A DNA stretch of 64,000 nucleotides, taken from JAKALD01 sp963817785. GTDB taxonomy: Bacteria > Pseudomonadota > Gammaproteobacteria > Burkholderiales > SG8-39. Position 1 is the first letter of the stretch. Each line of letters begins with the position of its first letter. The DNA lies in NCBI GenBank assembly GCA_963817785.1, contig CAWFPL010000008.1:62001-126000 (forward strand), given 5' to 3'. The translations under genes were made by a program, and so were the position numbers. Below the pieces are notes generated by a model that was not told the DNA's origin, ran no database searches, and saw only the letters and a program-made list of their open reading frames with translations. This document shows, piece by piece, positions 44,922 to 53,910 of the stretch.

Positions 44922-44955
44922 AAAAAAGCCCGACACTCCGTGAGGAGGCCGGGCT
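44922..44955 (-). terminator. Intrinsic terminator after nrdJ
   Basis: Minus strand: AGCCCG pairs with CGGGCT around a 22-nt loop, followed by TTTTTT. It lies 27 bp past the nrdJ stop and closes the long minus-strand operon starting at 52514. Confidence 0.75.
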
Positions 44956-44982
44956 GGTCAGTCTGATGGGGCTTGCGCGGCC

Positions 44983-47448
44983 CTAGCCGCAGTCGCCCAC
45001 GTGCCCGCAGTTGCCGCAGCGGTGACAGCCGTCGAGCTTGCGGTAGGCCTGTGCGCCGCACTCCGGACATTTCCTCGCCGAGGCTGAGGCCCGCAAGACG
45101 GACGCTTGAGCGCTCTCATCGCCGCCGCGCGTAGCCGGCACTGGATCTGCGTCCCTTGCTCTCGCCTGCGCTTGCGCGAGCGCCTTCACGGGCACTTGGT
45201 TGCCATCGACGTCGAGGAATCCCCGGCGGGAGAGCACGCGCTGTAGCGCGTAGCCGATCGCGGCGACTTCCGAGTCGTGGAAGCGCGGAATCGCAGTCCC
45301 GTCCTCCTTCGCCGCATGGCCGCAGCGCACGGGCCCCTTGTCCCAGACGACCTCGCGCATGTTCGTAAGCGCCTTGGCGATGTCCCCGCCGTAGCGGGCC
45401 ACCATCGAAAGAAGCCGCATGTTGGAGGTGATCCACTGATGCCCCTCGCGCTGGCTCGCCGGCATGAAGAACTCCACCGGCCGTTCGATGCGCACGGGCT
45501 TATCATCGACCAGGCCCTCGATCGGCGCGAAATTGACCGTGAGATAGACCTTCCTCTTGCCCTCCGAGGTCCAGTACTCGACCTTCGAGGTGACCCCTTC
45601 GAGCTCGCCGTCCGGGCGCTCTTCCAAGCGCTGGCGAAGCGGATCGTCGTTCCTCAGCAGCGGCGCCTCGGCCGGTCTCTCGCCCTGTTCGGTCGAAAGC
45701 ACCGCCCCAAGCACCTTGTTCGGCCGGTAGGTCGATAGACCCTTCAGCCCCGCTTCCCAGGCCTGCATGTACAGGTTCTTAAACTCCTCGAACGGATAAT
45801 CCTCCGGGATGTTCACGGTCTTGGAGACCGCCGAGTCGATGTATGGGGCCACGGCTTTGACCATTTTCAGGTGATCGAGCGCGCTCATCTCCAGCGCCGA
45901 GACAAACTCCTCGGGAAGACTCTCCGTGTCGCCGCCTTCGAGCCGGTACAGGCGATAGGCGTGGTCCTCGACCTGATACTCCTTCATCGTGCCGTCGCCT
46001 TGGCGCTTCTTCCTCGCGAAGGTCCACGCGTAGGCCGGCTCGATACCGTTGGAGGCATTGTCGGCGAACGCCAGGCTAATGGTGCCGGTAGGGGCGATCG
46101 AGAGCAGATGGCTGTTACGAATGCCGTGCTCTGCGATTGCCGCCCGAATGTCGACGGGCAGATTCTTGGCAAACTCCGAGCCCAGGTACTGCCTGCGGTC
46201 CAGGAGCGGAAACTGCCCCTTGCTCTTGGCGAGCGTGATGGACGCCCAGTAGGCGGCGTCACGCATTGCACACGCGATCTGAGCCGCAAAGCGCCGCCCC
46301 CCGGCGCTGTCATAGCGCAGGCCTAGCATAATGAGCGTGTCACCAAGGCCAAGGAAGCCAAGGCCGATGCGGCGCTTCGCCATCGCCTCGACGCGCTGCT
46401 CTTCCAGCGGCCAGTAGGTCACGTCGAGTGCGTCATCGAGCATGCGAACGCCCAACCCCACGACCTCCGCGAAGCGGTCAAAGTCGAACTCGGCGCCGCC
46501 TAGCGGGCCGTGCACGAATCGCGTCAGGTCGACCGAGCCCAGGCAGCAGCAGCCGTACGGCGGCAGCCACTGTTCGGCGCACGGGTTCGTTGCTTCCAGA
46601 CGCTCGCAGTACGCGAGGTTGTTGTACGCGTTCGCCCGGTCGAGGAAAAGCACTCCAGGCTCGGCGTGGTCGTAGGTTTGCTCCATGATGATGCGAAAGA
46701 GCTTCCGCGCGGACACGGTGCGGTACACCCACAGCCCGTCCGCGCGTTGCCTGAGCGACGCATCCGCGGGCTCGGCCTTGTGCACGAGCTCCCAGTTGGC
46801 ATCGTCCCTGACCGCCTCCATGAAGGCGTCGGTGACGCCCACCGAGACGTTGAACTGGGTGAGCCGCCCGGACGTGTTCTTCGCCAGGACGAAATCGAAG
46901 ATGTCCGGGTGATCGCACCGCAGCACCCCCATCTGGGCGCCACGCCGGGCGCCGGCCGACTCCACGGTCTTACACATGGCGTCGAACACTTCCATGTAGG
47001 AAAGCGGCCCCGAGGCGATCGAGGCCGTGCCCTTCACTTTGGCTCCCTTGGGGCGGATGCGGCTGAAGTCGTAGCCCACCCCGCCGCCGCGGCGCATGGT
47101 CTCGGCGGCCATCGCCATGGCCGGCATGATGCCGGGCACGCCCTCCTCGTCCGCGACCGTCATCGCGTCGCCCACCGGCTGCACGAAGCAGTTGATGAGC
47201 GTCGCCCGGATGTCGGTGCCGGCGGCGGAGTTGATCCGCCCGGCGGGTACGAAGCCGTTGCGTTGCGCCCAGAGGAACTGTGCCTCCAACTCCTCGCGCT
47301 CGCCTACGGGCTCGACCTGTGCGAGAGCGCGCGCGACGCGCTTTCGCACCTCATCGAGCGTCGTCTCGCCGTTTTTGGCGTACTTTTCGATGAGCACCTC
47401 GGTCGAGATCTGTTGGGGCTCGAGGCGCGGATATTCTGGTGCGTTCAT
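44983..47448 (-). CDS. nrdJ: Adenosylcobalamin-dependent ribonucleotide reductase (class II)
   Basis: An 821-residue vitamin-B12-dependent ribonucleotide reductase that makes deoxynucleotides without oxygen or a second subunit. RRGGGVGYDFSRIRPKG, ARRGAQMGVL, ATNPCAEQWLPPYGCCCLGS (active-site Cys and Glu), and LLSIAPTGTISLAF are class II hallmarks. The C-terminus has two CxxC pairs (KCPECGAQ, HRCGNCGHVGDC) that re-reduce the active site. The start at 47448 has AAGGA ahead. Its place in a replication operon suggests that the mobile element supplies its own dNTPs. No cobalamin riboswitch was recognised. Confidence 0.93.
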   Translation of the reverse strand: MNAPEYPRLEPQQISTEVLIEKYAKNGETTLDEVRKRVARALAQVEPVGEREELEAQFLWAQRNGFVPAGRINSAAGTDIRATLINCFVQPVGDAMTVADEEGVPGIMPAMAMAAETMRRGGGVGYDFSRIRPKGAKVKGTASIASGPLSYMEVFDAMCKTVESAGARRGAQMGVLRCDHPDIFDFVLAKNTSGRLTQFNVSVGVTDAFMEAVRDDANWELVHKAEPADASLRQRADGLWVYRTVSARKLFRIIMEQTYDHAEPGVLFLDRANAYNNLAYCERLEATNPCAEQWLPPYGCCCLGSVDLTRFVHGPLGGAEFDFDRFAEVVGLGVRMLDDALDVTYWPLEEQRVEAMAKRRIGLGFLGLGDTLIMLGLRYDSAGGRRFAAQIACAMRDAAYWASITLAKSKGQFPLLDRRQYLGSEFAKNLPVDIRAAIAEHGIRNSHLLSIAPTGTISLAFADNASNGIEPAYAWTFARKKRQGDGTMKEYQVEDHAYRLYRLEGGDTESLPEEFVSALEMSALDHLKMVKAVAPYIDSAVSKTVNIPEDYPFEEFKNLYMQAWEAGLKGLSTYRPNKVLGAVLSTEQGERPAEAPLLRNDDPLRQRLEERPDGELEGVTSKVEYWTSEGKRKVYLTVNFAPIEGLVDDKPVRIERPVEFFMPASQREGHQWITSNMRLLSMVARYGGDIAKALTNMREVVWDKGPVRCGHAAKEDGTAIPRFHDSEVAAIGYALQRVLSRRGFLDVDGNQVPVKALAQAQARARDADPVPATRGGDESAQASVLRASASARKCPECGAQAYRKLDGCHRCGNCGHVGDCG

Positions 47449-47508
47449 AGATTTTCCTTCCTTCATGACCAAGGCGGCCGGGATGAACCCGGCCGCCGAT
47501 GGAATTGT

Positions 47509-48585
47509 TCACGCGGCACGCCGCGCCTGGCATTCCATCCACTCGTCGAGGAAATCCGTATCCTCGAGTTTCGGCACGTGCAGGAACACGCGCTTGGGCG
47601 CCGAGCGCCTTGCGCCGAGCGCGAAGCCTTGCTTCACCGCCCGGCGAAGCAGCACCGCCGAAGCAGCCTGCCCGACGCCTTTCTTCTTGCCCTCGAGTGG
47701 TGCGTCGTTGTCCGAGAAGATGTGGAGCTCGGTGACCCACTCGGGGATGACGAAATTGCGAAGCCCGGCTTCGTTCAAGCATGGCCACACGGGCAGACGC
47801 CCCTTGTAGGCCGCGCGCACCGCGAGCATGGTTTCTATGCCTTCGCCGACGCCCAGGCCCCCGGAGGCGTCCGGCGCGTACAGGTGCACCGCGCCGCCGG
47901 TGTACTTGGCAATGCCCGTCATCATCTTCTTGACATCGAGGGGGTCGCCCGCCGCGTCGAGGATCTTCGCCTTCTCCCCGTCAGGCGTCAGGTAGGTCCG
48001 GTGAAGGTTCACCGGATGCCCTTCCCTGTCGCGGATCTTGGCGAGCATCGCGGGGAAGTTGCCGCGGGCTTTGCAGCGGCTGCGCCCCTTGGCCCCACGC
48101 ACAGCCTCGAAGTATTCGAGCCGAGGGTGATGCCGCAGCTCAGAGGGCGTCGGCAGAACGCCAAGGCCCGGGATGCGAGCGTGCAGGTAGCGCCACACCG
48201 GATCGCCTTCGGCGATGGGAGCGGCTTCGTCCCAAAGCCTCTGGAGCTTGGATCGCAGCTCGTCCCTGTTGGGGGCGCTGCGCGAAGCGGCGATGTAGGG
48301 CCGAAGCGGCACGATCCGCGCTTCGTCCATGATCGCTTTCAGTGCCTCGGCGTTGGACCACCCGTTCGCTTTCGCCGCCAGAGTGAGCCCGTTGCCGGCG
48401 CCGCAGCGGTTGCAATACCACGTGCCCTTGCCTTCCTTGTCATCGAACCGAAAGCGATCCTTGCCCCCGTCGGGACAGATCGGGCATGGCCCCTGGCGCT
48501 TGGTGAGGAAGTCTTCCCTCACCCCGAGCCGCGGCAGCACTTGCTGCCAGTTGATTTGGCTCAGATCGAGCTCTAGATAAAGCAT
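47509..48585 (-). CDS. Phage/plasmid-type DNA primase (zinc ribbon + TOPRIM)
   Basis: A 358-residue protein. The N-terminal zinc finger GPCPICPDGGKDRFRFDD...WYCNRCGAGNG (about residues 30-65) matches P4-type primase zinc ribbons; the TOPRIM part shows GVGEGIETMLAV (catalytic Glu) and LHIFSDNDAPLEG (Asp pair), about 215-270. No helicase domain, so it is a stand-alone primase or helicase-less fragment. Start at 48585, with AAGGAG 5 bp ahead. 60 bp upstream of nrdJ in the same operon. Confidence 0.87.
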   Translation of the reverse strand: MLYLELDLSQINWQQVLPRLGVREDFLTKRQGPCPICPDGGKDRFRFDDKEGKGTWYCNRCGAGNGLTLAAKANGWSNAEALKAIMDEARIVPLRPYIAASRSAPNRDELRSKLQRLWDEAAPIAEGDPVWRYLHARIPGLGVLPTPSELRHHPRLEYFEAVRGAKGRSRCKARGNFPAMLAKIRDREGHPVNLHRTYLTPDGEKAKILDAAGDPLDVKKMMTGIAKYTGGAVHLYAPDASGGLGVGEGIETMLAVRAAYKGRLPVWPCLNEAGLRNFVIPEWVTELHIFSDNDAPLEGKKKGVGQAASAVLLRRAVKQGFALGARRSAPKRVFLHVPKLEDTDFLDEWMECQARRAA

Positions 48586-48676
48586 GCGCGCTCCTTGATT
48601 TCGATTCGTCGGCGACCGAGACGGTCCCGGCTGTGTCGATACCCGATTGACCATCGGGCATGGGTTAAAGCGCGCT

Positions 48677-48732
48677 GGCTTTCTCAGGCGGCGAGCCCGC
48701 CGCTTGAGAAAGCCCTCCGCTCAAGGCGGAGG
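48677..48732. repeat. Two strong adjacent hairpins between primase and HEXXH-VWA genes
   Basis: 48677-48714: GGCTTTCTCAGGCGGCG pairs with CCGCCGCTTGAGAAAGCC around AGC, a 17-bp stem. Directly next, CCTCCGC and GCGGAGG (to about 48732) form a second stem. There is no T-run on the operon strand, so they look more like RNA-processing or structural sites than terminators. The remaining part of the 48586-48929 gap has no gene. Confidence 0.65.
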
Positions 48733-48929
48733 AAAAGGAGGAGGTGATGCGAGGAATATTGTCCCGAGCCTTGGCGCCCGTAGGGGGCCAAAATCTGCGC
48801 GATGTGCAGCAGGATTCGCACAGATCGGCCTCACGAGACGACGGCCCGATGCGGCCTCCTGCCCATTCCCACGTTGCATTGCTTGCTCAAGCTTTGCGGC
48901 CGCAAAAGCCTTGCCATTTGCTGGAGGGT

Positions 48930-50156
48930 TCAGATCTCGACGTGTACCACCTCGCCGAACGGCGCCGCCCCTTGCTCCGGGCCCGCCCAGAGCACCGGAT
49001 AGTCCGGCGCCACGTTGGGGAACGCCCCCTTGAGGTCGGTGAGATACACCGCGCACGCCGGCTTGATGTCGCTCCCGTCTATCCACTCGAAAAACGGCCG
49101 GAAGTCGGTCCCGCCCCCGCCTCGCGGCGCAAGAACCATCTCGTCATCCGGGCCGTACTCCTCGACCTTCTGCACCTTGGCGTCGGCGTATACGACGTGC
49201 ACGCGCTCGGGTCTCGCGTCCTCCACGGCGCTCTTGAGCTCCGCGAAAAATAGCCCCATCCAGCTGCGCGTGCTTCCGCTCGTGTCCACGCCGATCACCA
49301 TGGGCCCCATCTCCTCCGAGCGAAGCGACGGAAGGTAAAGCCCCAGGTGCATGTAGCGTGCATTGGGCATGCGCCAGTCGTAGTCGTTACGCGCGGCCTG
49401 CTGCACGAACCGGTGCAGGATCGAGCGCCAGTCCGTTTTGCTACGCGTCGTGTCATCGACGACCCACGCGAGGTTCGCGGGAAGCTTGCCGCGCTTCTTC
49501 GCCGCTCGGGCGGCTTGTTGGACGGCCATCTTCCACTCCGATTCCATCTCGTCGGCCCGGTCCGGATCCGGCAGGTCCCTGACTTCGCCCGGTCCCGGCG
49601 CACGGGGCTCGCTGGGCGCAGAAACGCTTGCGCCGGGCGAGTGTCCGGCACTTTGCGGATGGTTCCCCTGGCTGCCGGACTTTTGCCCGTCGGCCTTTCC
49701 CGGGCCATGGCCGGCGCCTTTGTCGCCGCCCTCAGGCGGCGGGAGCTTGTCGTAGATCGCCTCTACCGACAAGCTTCTGTAGCGCTCATCGCTTAGCCAT
49801 CCCTGCGGGACGCGGAATCCCGCATCCTTGAGAATGATGTTCGTGGCGTAATCGGCCGCCTCGTTCCAGCGCTCCAAGTCGCGAGCGCATCGCCGCCAGG
49901 TGTGGCCGTTCGCGACGTGCACGACCTCGTGCGCAAGGCCCGCTTCCAGCTCGGCCATGGGCAGATCCAACACGTAGCGCGGGTTGAAGCCGAGTTCCAC
50001 GCCGTTGGTCCACAGCGTTTTGCAGCTCGGATCGGGAACCTCGCGCAATCGCATGATGAGCGAGCCGAAGAATTCGTGGCCCAGGATCATGTTTGAGCGG
50101 CCCTGGCGGATCTTTTCGCGAGCCTCGCGATGCAGGGCCTCGGCGCTTTCACTCAT
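48930..50156 (-). CDS. Metallopeptidase-like/VWA-like protein (DUF2201 type)
   Basis: A 408-residue protein. The N-terminal half contains a zinc-protease motif HEVVH (in LAHEVVHVANGHTW, about residues 75-88), then AADYATNIILKDAGFRVPQGWL. A low-complexity Gly/Pro/Ala linker (about 140-195) follows. The C-terminal half has a VWA-like MIDAS region (VIGVDTSGSTRSW). This is the DUF2201 arrangement found with MoxR ATPases in phages and plasmids; such pairs remodel protein complexes. Its start overlaps the upstream small gene. Confidence 0.82.
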   Translation of the reverse strand: MSESAEALHREAREKIRQGRSNMILGHEFFGSLIMRLREVPDPSCKTLWTNGVELGFNPRYVLDLPMAELEAGLAHEVVHVANGHTWRRCARDLERWNEAADYATNIILKDAGFRVPQGWLSDERYRSLSVEAIYDKLPPPEGGDKGAGHGPGKADGQKSGSQGNHPQSAGHSPGASVSAPSEPRAPGPGEVRDLPDPDRADEMESEWKMAVQQAARAAKKRGKLPANLAWVVDDTTRSKTDWRSILHRFVQQAARNDYDWRMPNARYMHLGLYLPSLRSEEMGPMVIGVDTSGSTRSWMGLFFAELKSAVEDARPERVHVVYADAKVQKVEEYGPDDEMVLAPRGGGGTDFRPFFEWIDGSDIKPACAVYLTDLKGAFPNVAPDYPVLWAGPEQGAAPFGEVVHVEI

Positions 50157-50341
50157 GGTGAGCTCTCCTCTGTCAGCGCATTCGATCCGACAATCTCGCG
50201 CAGGGACTGAATCGCCCGCGTGAGCGCCCAGTCGTCCTCGCGTGTGGTCGGCAACGCGAGAGCGTCGAGCCGCTCGAGATCGGTCAGCGCTTGCGCAACG
50301 CCTCGGATGTCGCGAGGCGCCGTCAGTTGATGGATGATCAT
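50153..50341 (-). CDS. Small hypothetical protein of the MoxR-VWA cluster
   Basis: A 62-residue acidic protein (MIIHQLTAPRDIRGVAQALT, ending NALTEESSP). It overlaps both neighbours by 4 bp (upstream stop at 50338, downstream start at 50156), so it is translationally coupled and very likely real. No family recognised. Confidence 0.72.
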   Translation of the reverse strand: MIIHQLTAPRDIRGVAQALTDLERLDALALPTTREDDWALTRAIQSLREIVGSNALTEESSP

Positions 50342-51342
50342 CGCTCTTGCCTTCCCGCTGCCAGCGTAAGCGCCGGCAGCGGTGTTTTTCTCACAGCAGC
50401 AGCACCGCCGTGCGCTGCGCTCCTCGCGAAATCCCCGGAAGGACCGATGTGCTCGGTCTCGAGCAAGCCGAAGGCCTCAGGCATATCGATGCCCATGTAC
50501 TCAGCCATCTGCGCCTGGATGTCAGCCGCTTGCTTCGCGGCCTCGGCTCGAGCGCTGTAATTCGAGCGCAAATCCTCCGGGGATTGGTTCGCAAGCTTCG
50601 CGCAGACCTGGTTGCACAGGTCGCTCAACTTCGCGTCGCCCGCGAAGTTCAGGCTCGGCAGGATCTCGACCAGTTCTTTGACGTTGGCGACGAGCGAATC
50701 GCGGATCACGGGCTTCGGCTGCGAAAGCCGCTGCGCCATGCGCTCGACCACTTCGTACAGACGCTCCCAGAGGTCACGCATCGCGGTCTCGGCCACCTCG
50801 GCCGCGTGCTCCTCGACATCCACGCGGATCTGGGCGAGCGCCTCCTGTGGCAGCTGCACGCCGAATTGCTCCGCGTCCGGGAAGGGCAGCACCTTGAACC
50901 GGAAGCCGAAGCGCTTTCTCAGCTCGTCGTTCGACGGATAGTCGCTCTCGACGAAAAGCCCGTTGAGGATATTTCGCTGCCGCGCCTTCAGGCTCGGCAA
51001 ATCGACGAGAAACGCATCGACCGCCGCCGGGAACCGGGACTTGAAGCCGCGGATCTCGGCGGCCAGCTCCATGTAGGCGCTCGCCGGCAGCAGCCTCACG
51101 CCGTCCTGGCCGTAGCGAAGCGTGCGGCGGTAGAAGGCGTCGCGCGCGTGCCGCGCCACCTCGTACACGGCCTCAAAGCTCGGTGCCTTGGCCGGCAACA
51201 GGCGCTTATTGAAGCGCCCGATGTCGTCGCTCTGGTTGTGGTTCTCCTGCACCTCGGCGGTCGCCCTGGCGTCGAATGCACGAGCGCTCCACACCGAGAC
51301 ATTGAGCATCGCGAGCATGACCCGCGATTTGAGTTCGCTCAC
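50338..51342 (-). CDS. DUF3150-like protein
   Basis: A 334-residue protein starting at GTG 51342, which overlaps the ATPase stop (GTGA). MLAMLNVSVWSARAFDARAT, KRLLPAKAPSFEAVYEVARHARDAFYRRTL and GVRLLPASAYMELAAEIRGF recall DUF3150, a family lying between MoxR ATPase and VWA genes in phages. Mostly helical, with a C-terminal Ala-rich tail. An open frame reaching 52116 is only antisense of the ATPase gene. Probable partner or adaptor of the ATPase (inference). Confidence 0.72.
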   Translation of the reverse strand: MSELKSRVMLAMLNVSVWSARAFDARATAEVQENHNQSDDIGRFNKRLLPAKAPSFEAVYEVARHARDAFYRRTLRYGQDGVRLLPASAYMELAAEIRGFKSRFPAAVDAFLVDLPSLKARQRNILNGLFVESDYPSNDELRKRFGFRFKVLPFPDAEQFGVQLPQEALAQIRVDVEEHAAEVAETAMRDLWERLYEVVERMAQRLSQPKPVIRDSLVANVKELVEILPSLNFAGDAKLSDLCNQVCAKLANQSPEDLRSNYSARAEAAKQAADIQAQMAEYMGIDMPEAFGLLETEHIGPSGDFARSAAHGGAAAVRKTPLPALTLAAGRQER

Positions 51343-52514
51343 TGAACGTTTCCTCCTGAGATCAAGGTGCCGAAATCTCCGGACATGGCGGCAATGAACG
51401 CCGGCGTGTCCTGGATATCGGGCGTTTTTTGCTGGGCGTCGCGGATCGTAAGCACCGCGAATTCCGCAAGACCGCCGTCTTTGAGCCGCGTGAGGTACTT
51501 CATCACGCGATCGAAGTTCCCCGCGTTCGCGCGATGCGCAAGCGCCGAAGACACGGCGTACAGGGCCGAGGGCTCCGTCGGGATCTTGGCCGTATCCGGG
51601 TTGAGCAGGATCGCATCGGGGCTGGGCACGTCTTTGAACGTCTTCAGAAACCCGACGAACTCGGTCGCCGCGCCCTCGCCCACCGCCCCGGCTACTGCCG
51701 GGTAAAGGAGGCTCGCGTGCTGCTCGAGCTTGGTTTTCGTCAGGAGATCCGAGACCGCTTTCCAGGTGCGCGGGCACGGGAAGTTTTCCATGTCGGTCTT
51801 CGTGCTCGGCTCGAACTGGTGCAAGAGCTCGCGCCGCAGACGCAGGAACGCGATGATCCGCGGGTCGATGTTGTTGGCGAGCGCCCAGCTGCAGAAGTCC
51901 TGGAGCGAGGGCGCGAGCGCCACGATCGCGTGGAAGCGGCTTTTCACCGGCTCCAGGATCCCCGTGACGCCCGCCTTGTCGCCGCGGCGGTTGGTGGCCG
52001 CGACAAAGCTCACGCAGTCGGGAATAACGTGGCTGTTGACCCGCCGCGCGAGCAATAACTGCATGTATCCGCTCTGCACCGCGCTCGTGGCCTGACCGAG
52101 ATCGTCCAGGAACCACACGGTCGGCTTTTTCGCGGCCAGCGCGCTCGCCAGCTCACCAAATGGCAAGAAGGTAGCGTGCGTGCCGTCTTTACCGGGCCAA
52201 GGCAGACCCTTGGCGTCGGTTGGATCGGCCAGGGCGGGATGGCTGATGATGGTGTCGGCGCCAGCCGCATCCGCGGCCTGGTGCACGATTTCGGATTTGC
52301 CGATGCCTGGCGCGCCGACGATGAGCGTCGGCAGGCGCGCGGCGATGGTTTCGGCCAGGAGCAGCTTGAGCTGCCCAGGGCGAACGCTCGCGAGAGCCAT
52401 GATTGAGTCGAAAGCTCCTTGATTGGATGTCCCCAGGAGTTGCCGGGACGATTGGTTGGCCTCGGGCCGAACGAGCGTGAAGCTCGTCGCCTTCGGTTTC
52501 GCCGCTACGGGCAC
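51339..52514 (-). CDS. MoxR-type AAA+ ATPase
   Basis: A 391-residue ATPase. Walker A is VGAPGIGKSE (about residues 68-77), Walker B is TVWFLDDLGQA, sensor 1 is FVAATNRRGDKAGV, and an arginine-finger region lies in ILEPVKSRFHAIV. First gene of the minus operon ATPase, DUF3150-like, small protein, HEXXH-VWA, primase, nrdJ. MoxR-VWA pairs act as chelatase-like or chaperone machines. The first ~40 residues look disordered, so translation may begin at MALASVRPG, with a start near 52400. Confidence 0.87.
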   Translation of the reverse strand: MPVAAKPKATSFTLVRPEANQSSRQLLGTSNQGAFDSIMALASVRPGQLKLLLAETIAARLPTLIVGAPGIGKSEIVHQAADAAGADTIISHPALADPTDAKGLPWPGKDGTHATFLPFGELASALAAKKPTVWFLDDLGQATSAVQSGYMQLLLARRVNSHVIPDCVSFVAATNRRGDKAGVTGILEPVKSRFHAIVALAPSLQDFCSWALANNIDPRIIAFLRLRRELLHQFEPSTKTDMENFPCPRTWKAVSDLLTKTKLEQHASLLYPAVAGAVGEGAATEFVGFLKTFKDVPSPDAILLNPDTAKIPTEPSALYAVSSALAHRANAGNFDRVMKYLTRLKDGGLAEFAVLTIRDAQQKTPDIQDTPAFIAAMSGDFGTLISGGNVQ

Positions 52515-52637
52515 GGGATGCGCCTTTCGCGGGAGCTCGACAGCGCCTATGCGCCGTGGAATCGATACCGGCTCGAGCCGGTTAGATGAAATCGAGAGGC
52601 TTCATCCGGCGCCCTGCGCTCGGCAAGGCACCTGAAA

Positions 52638-52659
52638 AAGCCCCCCCCGAAGGGGGCTT
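52638..52659 (-). terminator. Intrinsic terminator after ssb
   Basis: Minus strand: AAGCCCCC pairs with GGGGGCTT across a short loop, followed by TTTTTC. It ends the second operon (56020 to 52702). Confidence 0.78.
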
Positions 52660-52701
52660 GAAAGCGCCTTTCGGCGACGCGTCGCGAGGACTAAGGACCG
52701 C

Positions 52702-53163
52702 TCAAAAGGGAATATCGTCGCTGAAGTCTTCCTTGGACCTTCTCGCGGGCGCCGGCGCCTTCGGCTGAGCCGCCTTTGCTTCCTGGCGTGGCTCGGAAGG
52801 CTCCCGGTTAGGCGACTCGCTCGTGTCCGTACGCGCGCCGAGCATCTGCAGGCTCGCGGCGATCACCTCGGTGCTATAGCGCTCCGCGCCTTCCTTGTCG
52901 GTCCATTTGCGCGTGCGAAGACGCCCCTCGAGGTAGACCTGCGAGCCCTTCTTGAGGTACTCGCCGGCGATCTCCGCGAGCCGACCCCGAAATACCACGC
53001 GGTGCCACTCGGTTTCTTCCTTCTTCTCGCCCGACTGCTTGTCGTTCCAACGGAACGAGGTCGCAACCGAGGCGTTCGCGATCGCCGTGCCCTCGGGCAT
53101 GTAGCGCAGCTCGGGATCGCGCCCGAGGTGCCCGACGAGAATGACCTTGTTGACGCTTGCCAT
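52702..53163 (-). CDS. ssb: Single-stranded DNA-binding protein
   Basis: A 153-residue SSB. The OB fold opens MASVNKVILVGHLGRDPELRYM, with EKKEETEWHRVVFRGRLAEIAGEYLKKGSQVYLEGRLRTRKW. A Pro/Ala/Lys linker and the conserved acidic tip SDDIPF follow, which binds partner replication proteins. Nine bp after the preceding gene. A host-type SSB carried on a mobile module. Confidence 0.96.
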   Translation of the reverse strand: MASVNKVILVGHLGRDPELRYMPEGTAIANASVATSFRWNDKQSGEKKEETEWHRVVFRGRLAEIAGEYLKKGSQVYLEGRLRTRKWTDKEGAERYSTEVIAASLQMLGARTDTSESPNREPSEPRQEAKAAQPKAPAPARRSKEDFSDDIPF

Positions 53164-53172
53164 CGTGTGCTC

Positions 53173-53889
53173 CTACTTGATCGAGTTGATGCGCCAACGG
53201 TTGCGGAACTTGCGTGCCGCTTGCCCGTTGTCGTCGACGGAAACCACCTCGCGCCCTAGAAAGAGCAGCTCCACGCGGTCTCCGGGCTTGACCCCAGCGT
53301 ACGCGATCGCCTGTTCGAGCTCGACGCCACGCTTGGTCACGATGCTGCCATCGTCGGAGTCGATCCTCACGTAGTAGGAGGCGTACTCACGGCCCGTCTT
53401 GCGGTCGCTGAACTGCCCGACCCCGTGCTCGGCGAGCGTGCCGACCCAGCGCTTTTCATGTTGAACACGTCGCTGCGCGACCCTAGTGCGCGGTGGGCGG
53501 TCTTTCTCGCGCAAGCGCTGAGCCGAGCTTCGGCGAGGTTGCGCACTGCTCGCATCGGGCTGCGGCGAATCGGCCGCGTCCGTCGGCACGTACAACACCC
53601 CAGCCTCGGGTTCGCTCTCGCCGCCTTCGTCACTTGGCGCGAGGCGCTCCGCACAGCGAGCCTCTGGCAGCGTCGCGGGCTGTGTTGCCTGCACTTCCTT
53701 AGCGCAGGCCGCCCGCATTGGCTCGGGCGCCCGCACGTGCCCGGTACGCGCCGCGCGTGTTACGCCGAACGTGCCACTCACCTTCCGGATAACGGCCCGC
53801 AGGAGGATCCACACAATGTTCACGACGAGGCTCGCCAGAAACACCACCGCATAAAGCAGGCGCCCTAGCAGTGCAAAAACCGTGGACAT
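53173..53889 (-). CDS. Membrane-anchored protein with KfrB/relaxase-type C-terminal domain
   Basis: A 238-residue protein. An N-terminal hydrophobic segment (LLYAVVFLASLVVNIVWILL, about 10-35) is followed by a polar, low-complexity middle, then a compact C-terminal domain (YYVRIDSDDGSIVTKRGVEL, then GVKPGDRVELLFLGREVV) resembling the small domain found at the ends of conjugative relaxases and KfrB-like plasmid proteins. That resemblance is recalled, not tested. It is between ssb and a hypothetical gene in the operon. Function unknown. Confidence 0.6.
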   Translation of the reverse strand: MSTVFALLGRLLYAVVFLASLVVNIVWILLRAVIRKVSGTFGVTRAARTGHVRAPEPMRAACAKEVQATQPATLPEARCAERLAPSDEGGESEPEAGVLYVPTDAADSPQPDASSAQPRRSSAQRLREKDRPPRTRVAQRRVQHEKRWVGTLAEHGVGQFSDRKTGREYASYYVRIDSDDGSIVTKRGVELEQAIAYAGVKPGDRVELLFLGREVVSVDDNGQAARKFRNRWRINSIK

Positions 53890-53910
53890 GAATTTCCCAG
53901 ATCAGGGTGC

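Noticed and set aside
44983..48930. Cobalamin riboswitch ahead of the B12-dependent RNR operon
   Set aside because: No B12-box-like consensus was found in the gaps at 47449-47508, 48586-48929 or upstream of 52514.
50338..52116. A 592-codon version of the DUF3150-like gene
   Set aside because: The N-terminal 258 codons are out-of-frame ATPase sequence of Arg/Ala-rich shadow composition; the GTG at 51342 overlaps the ATPase stop.
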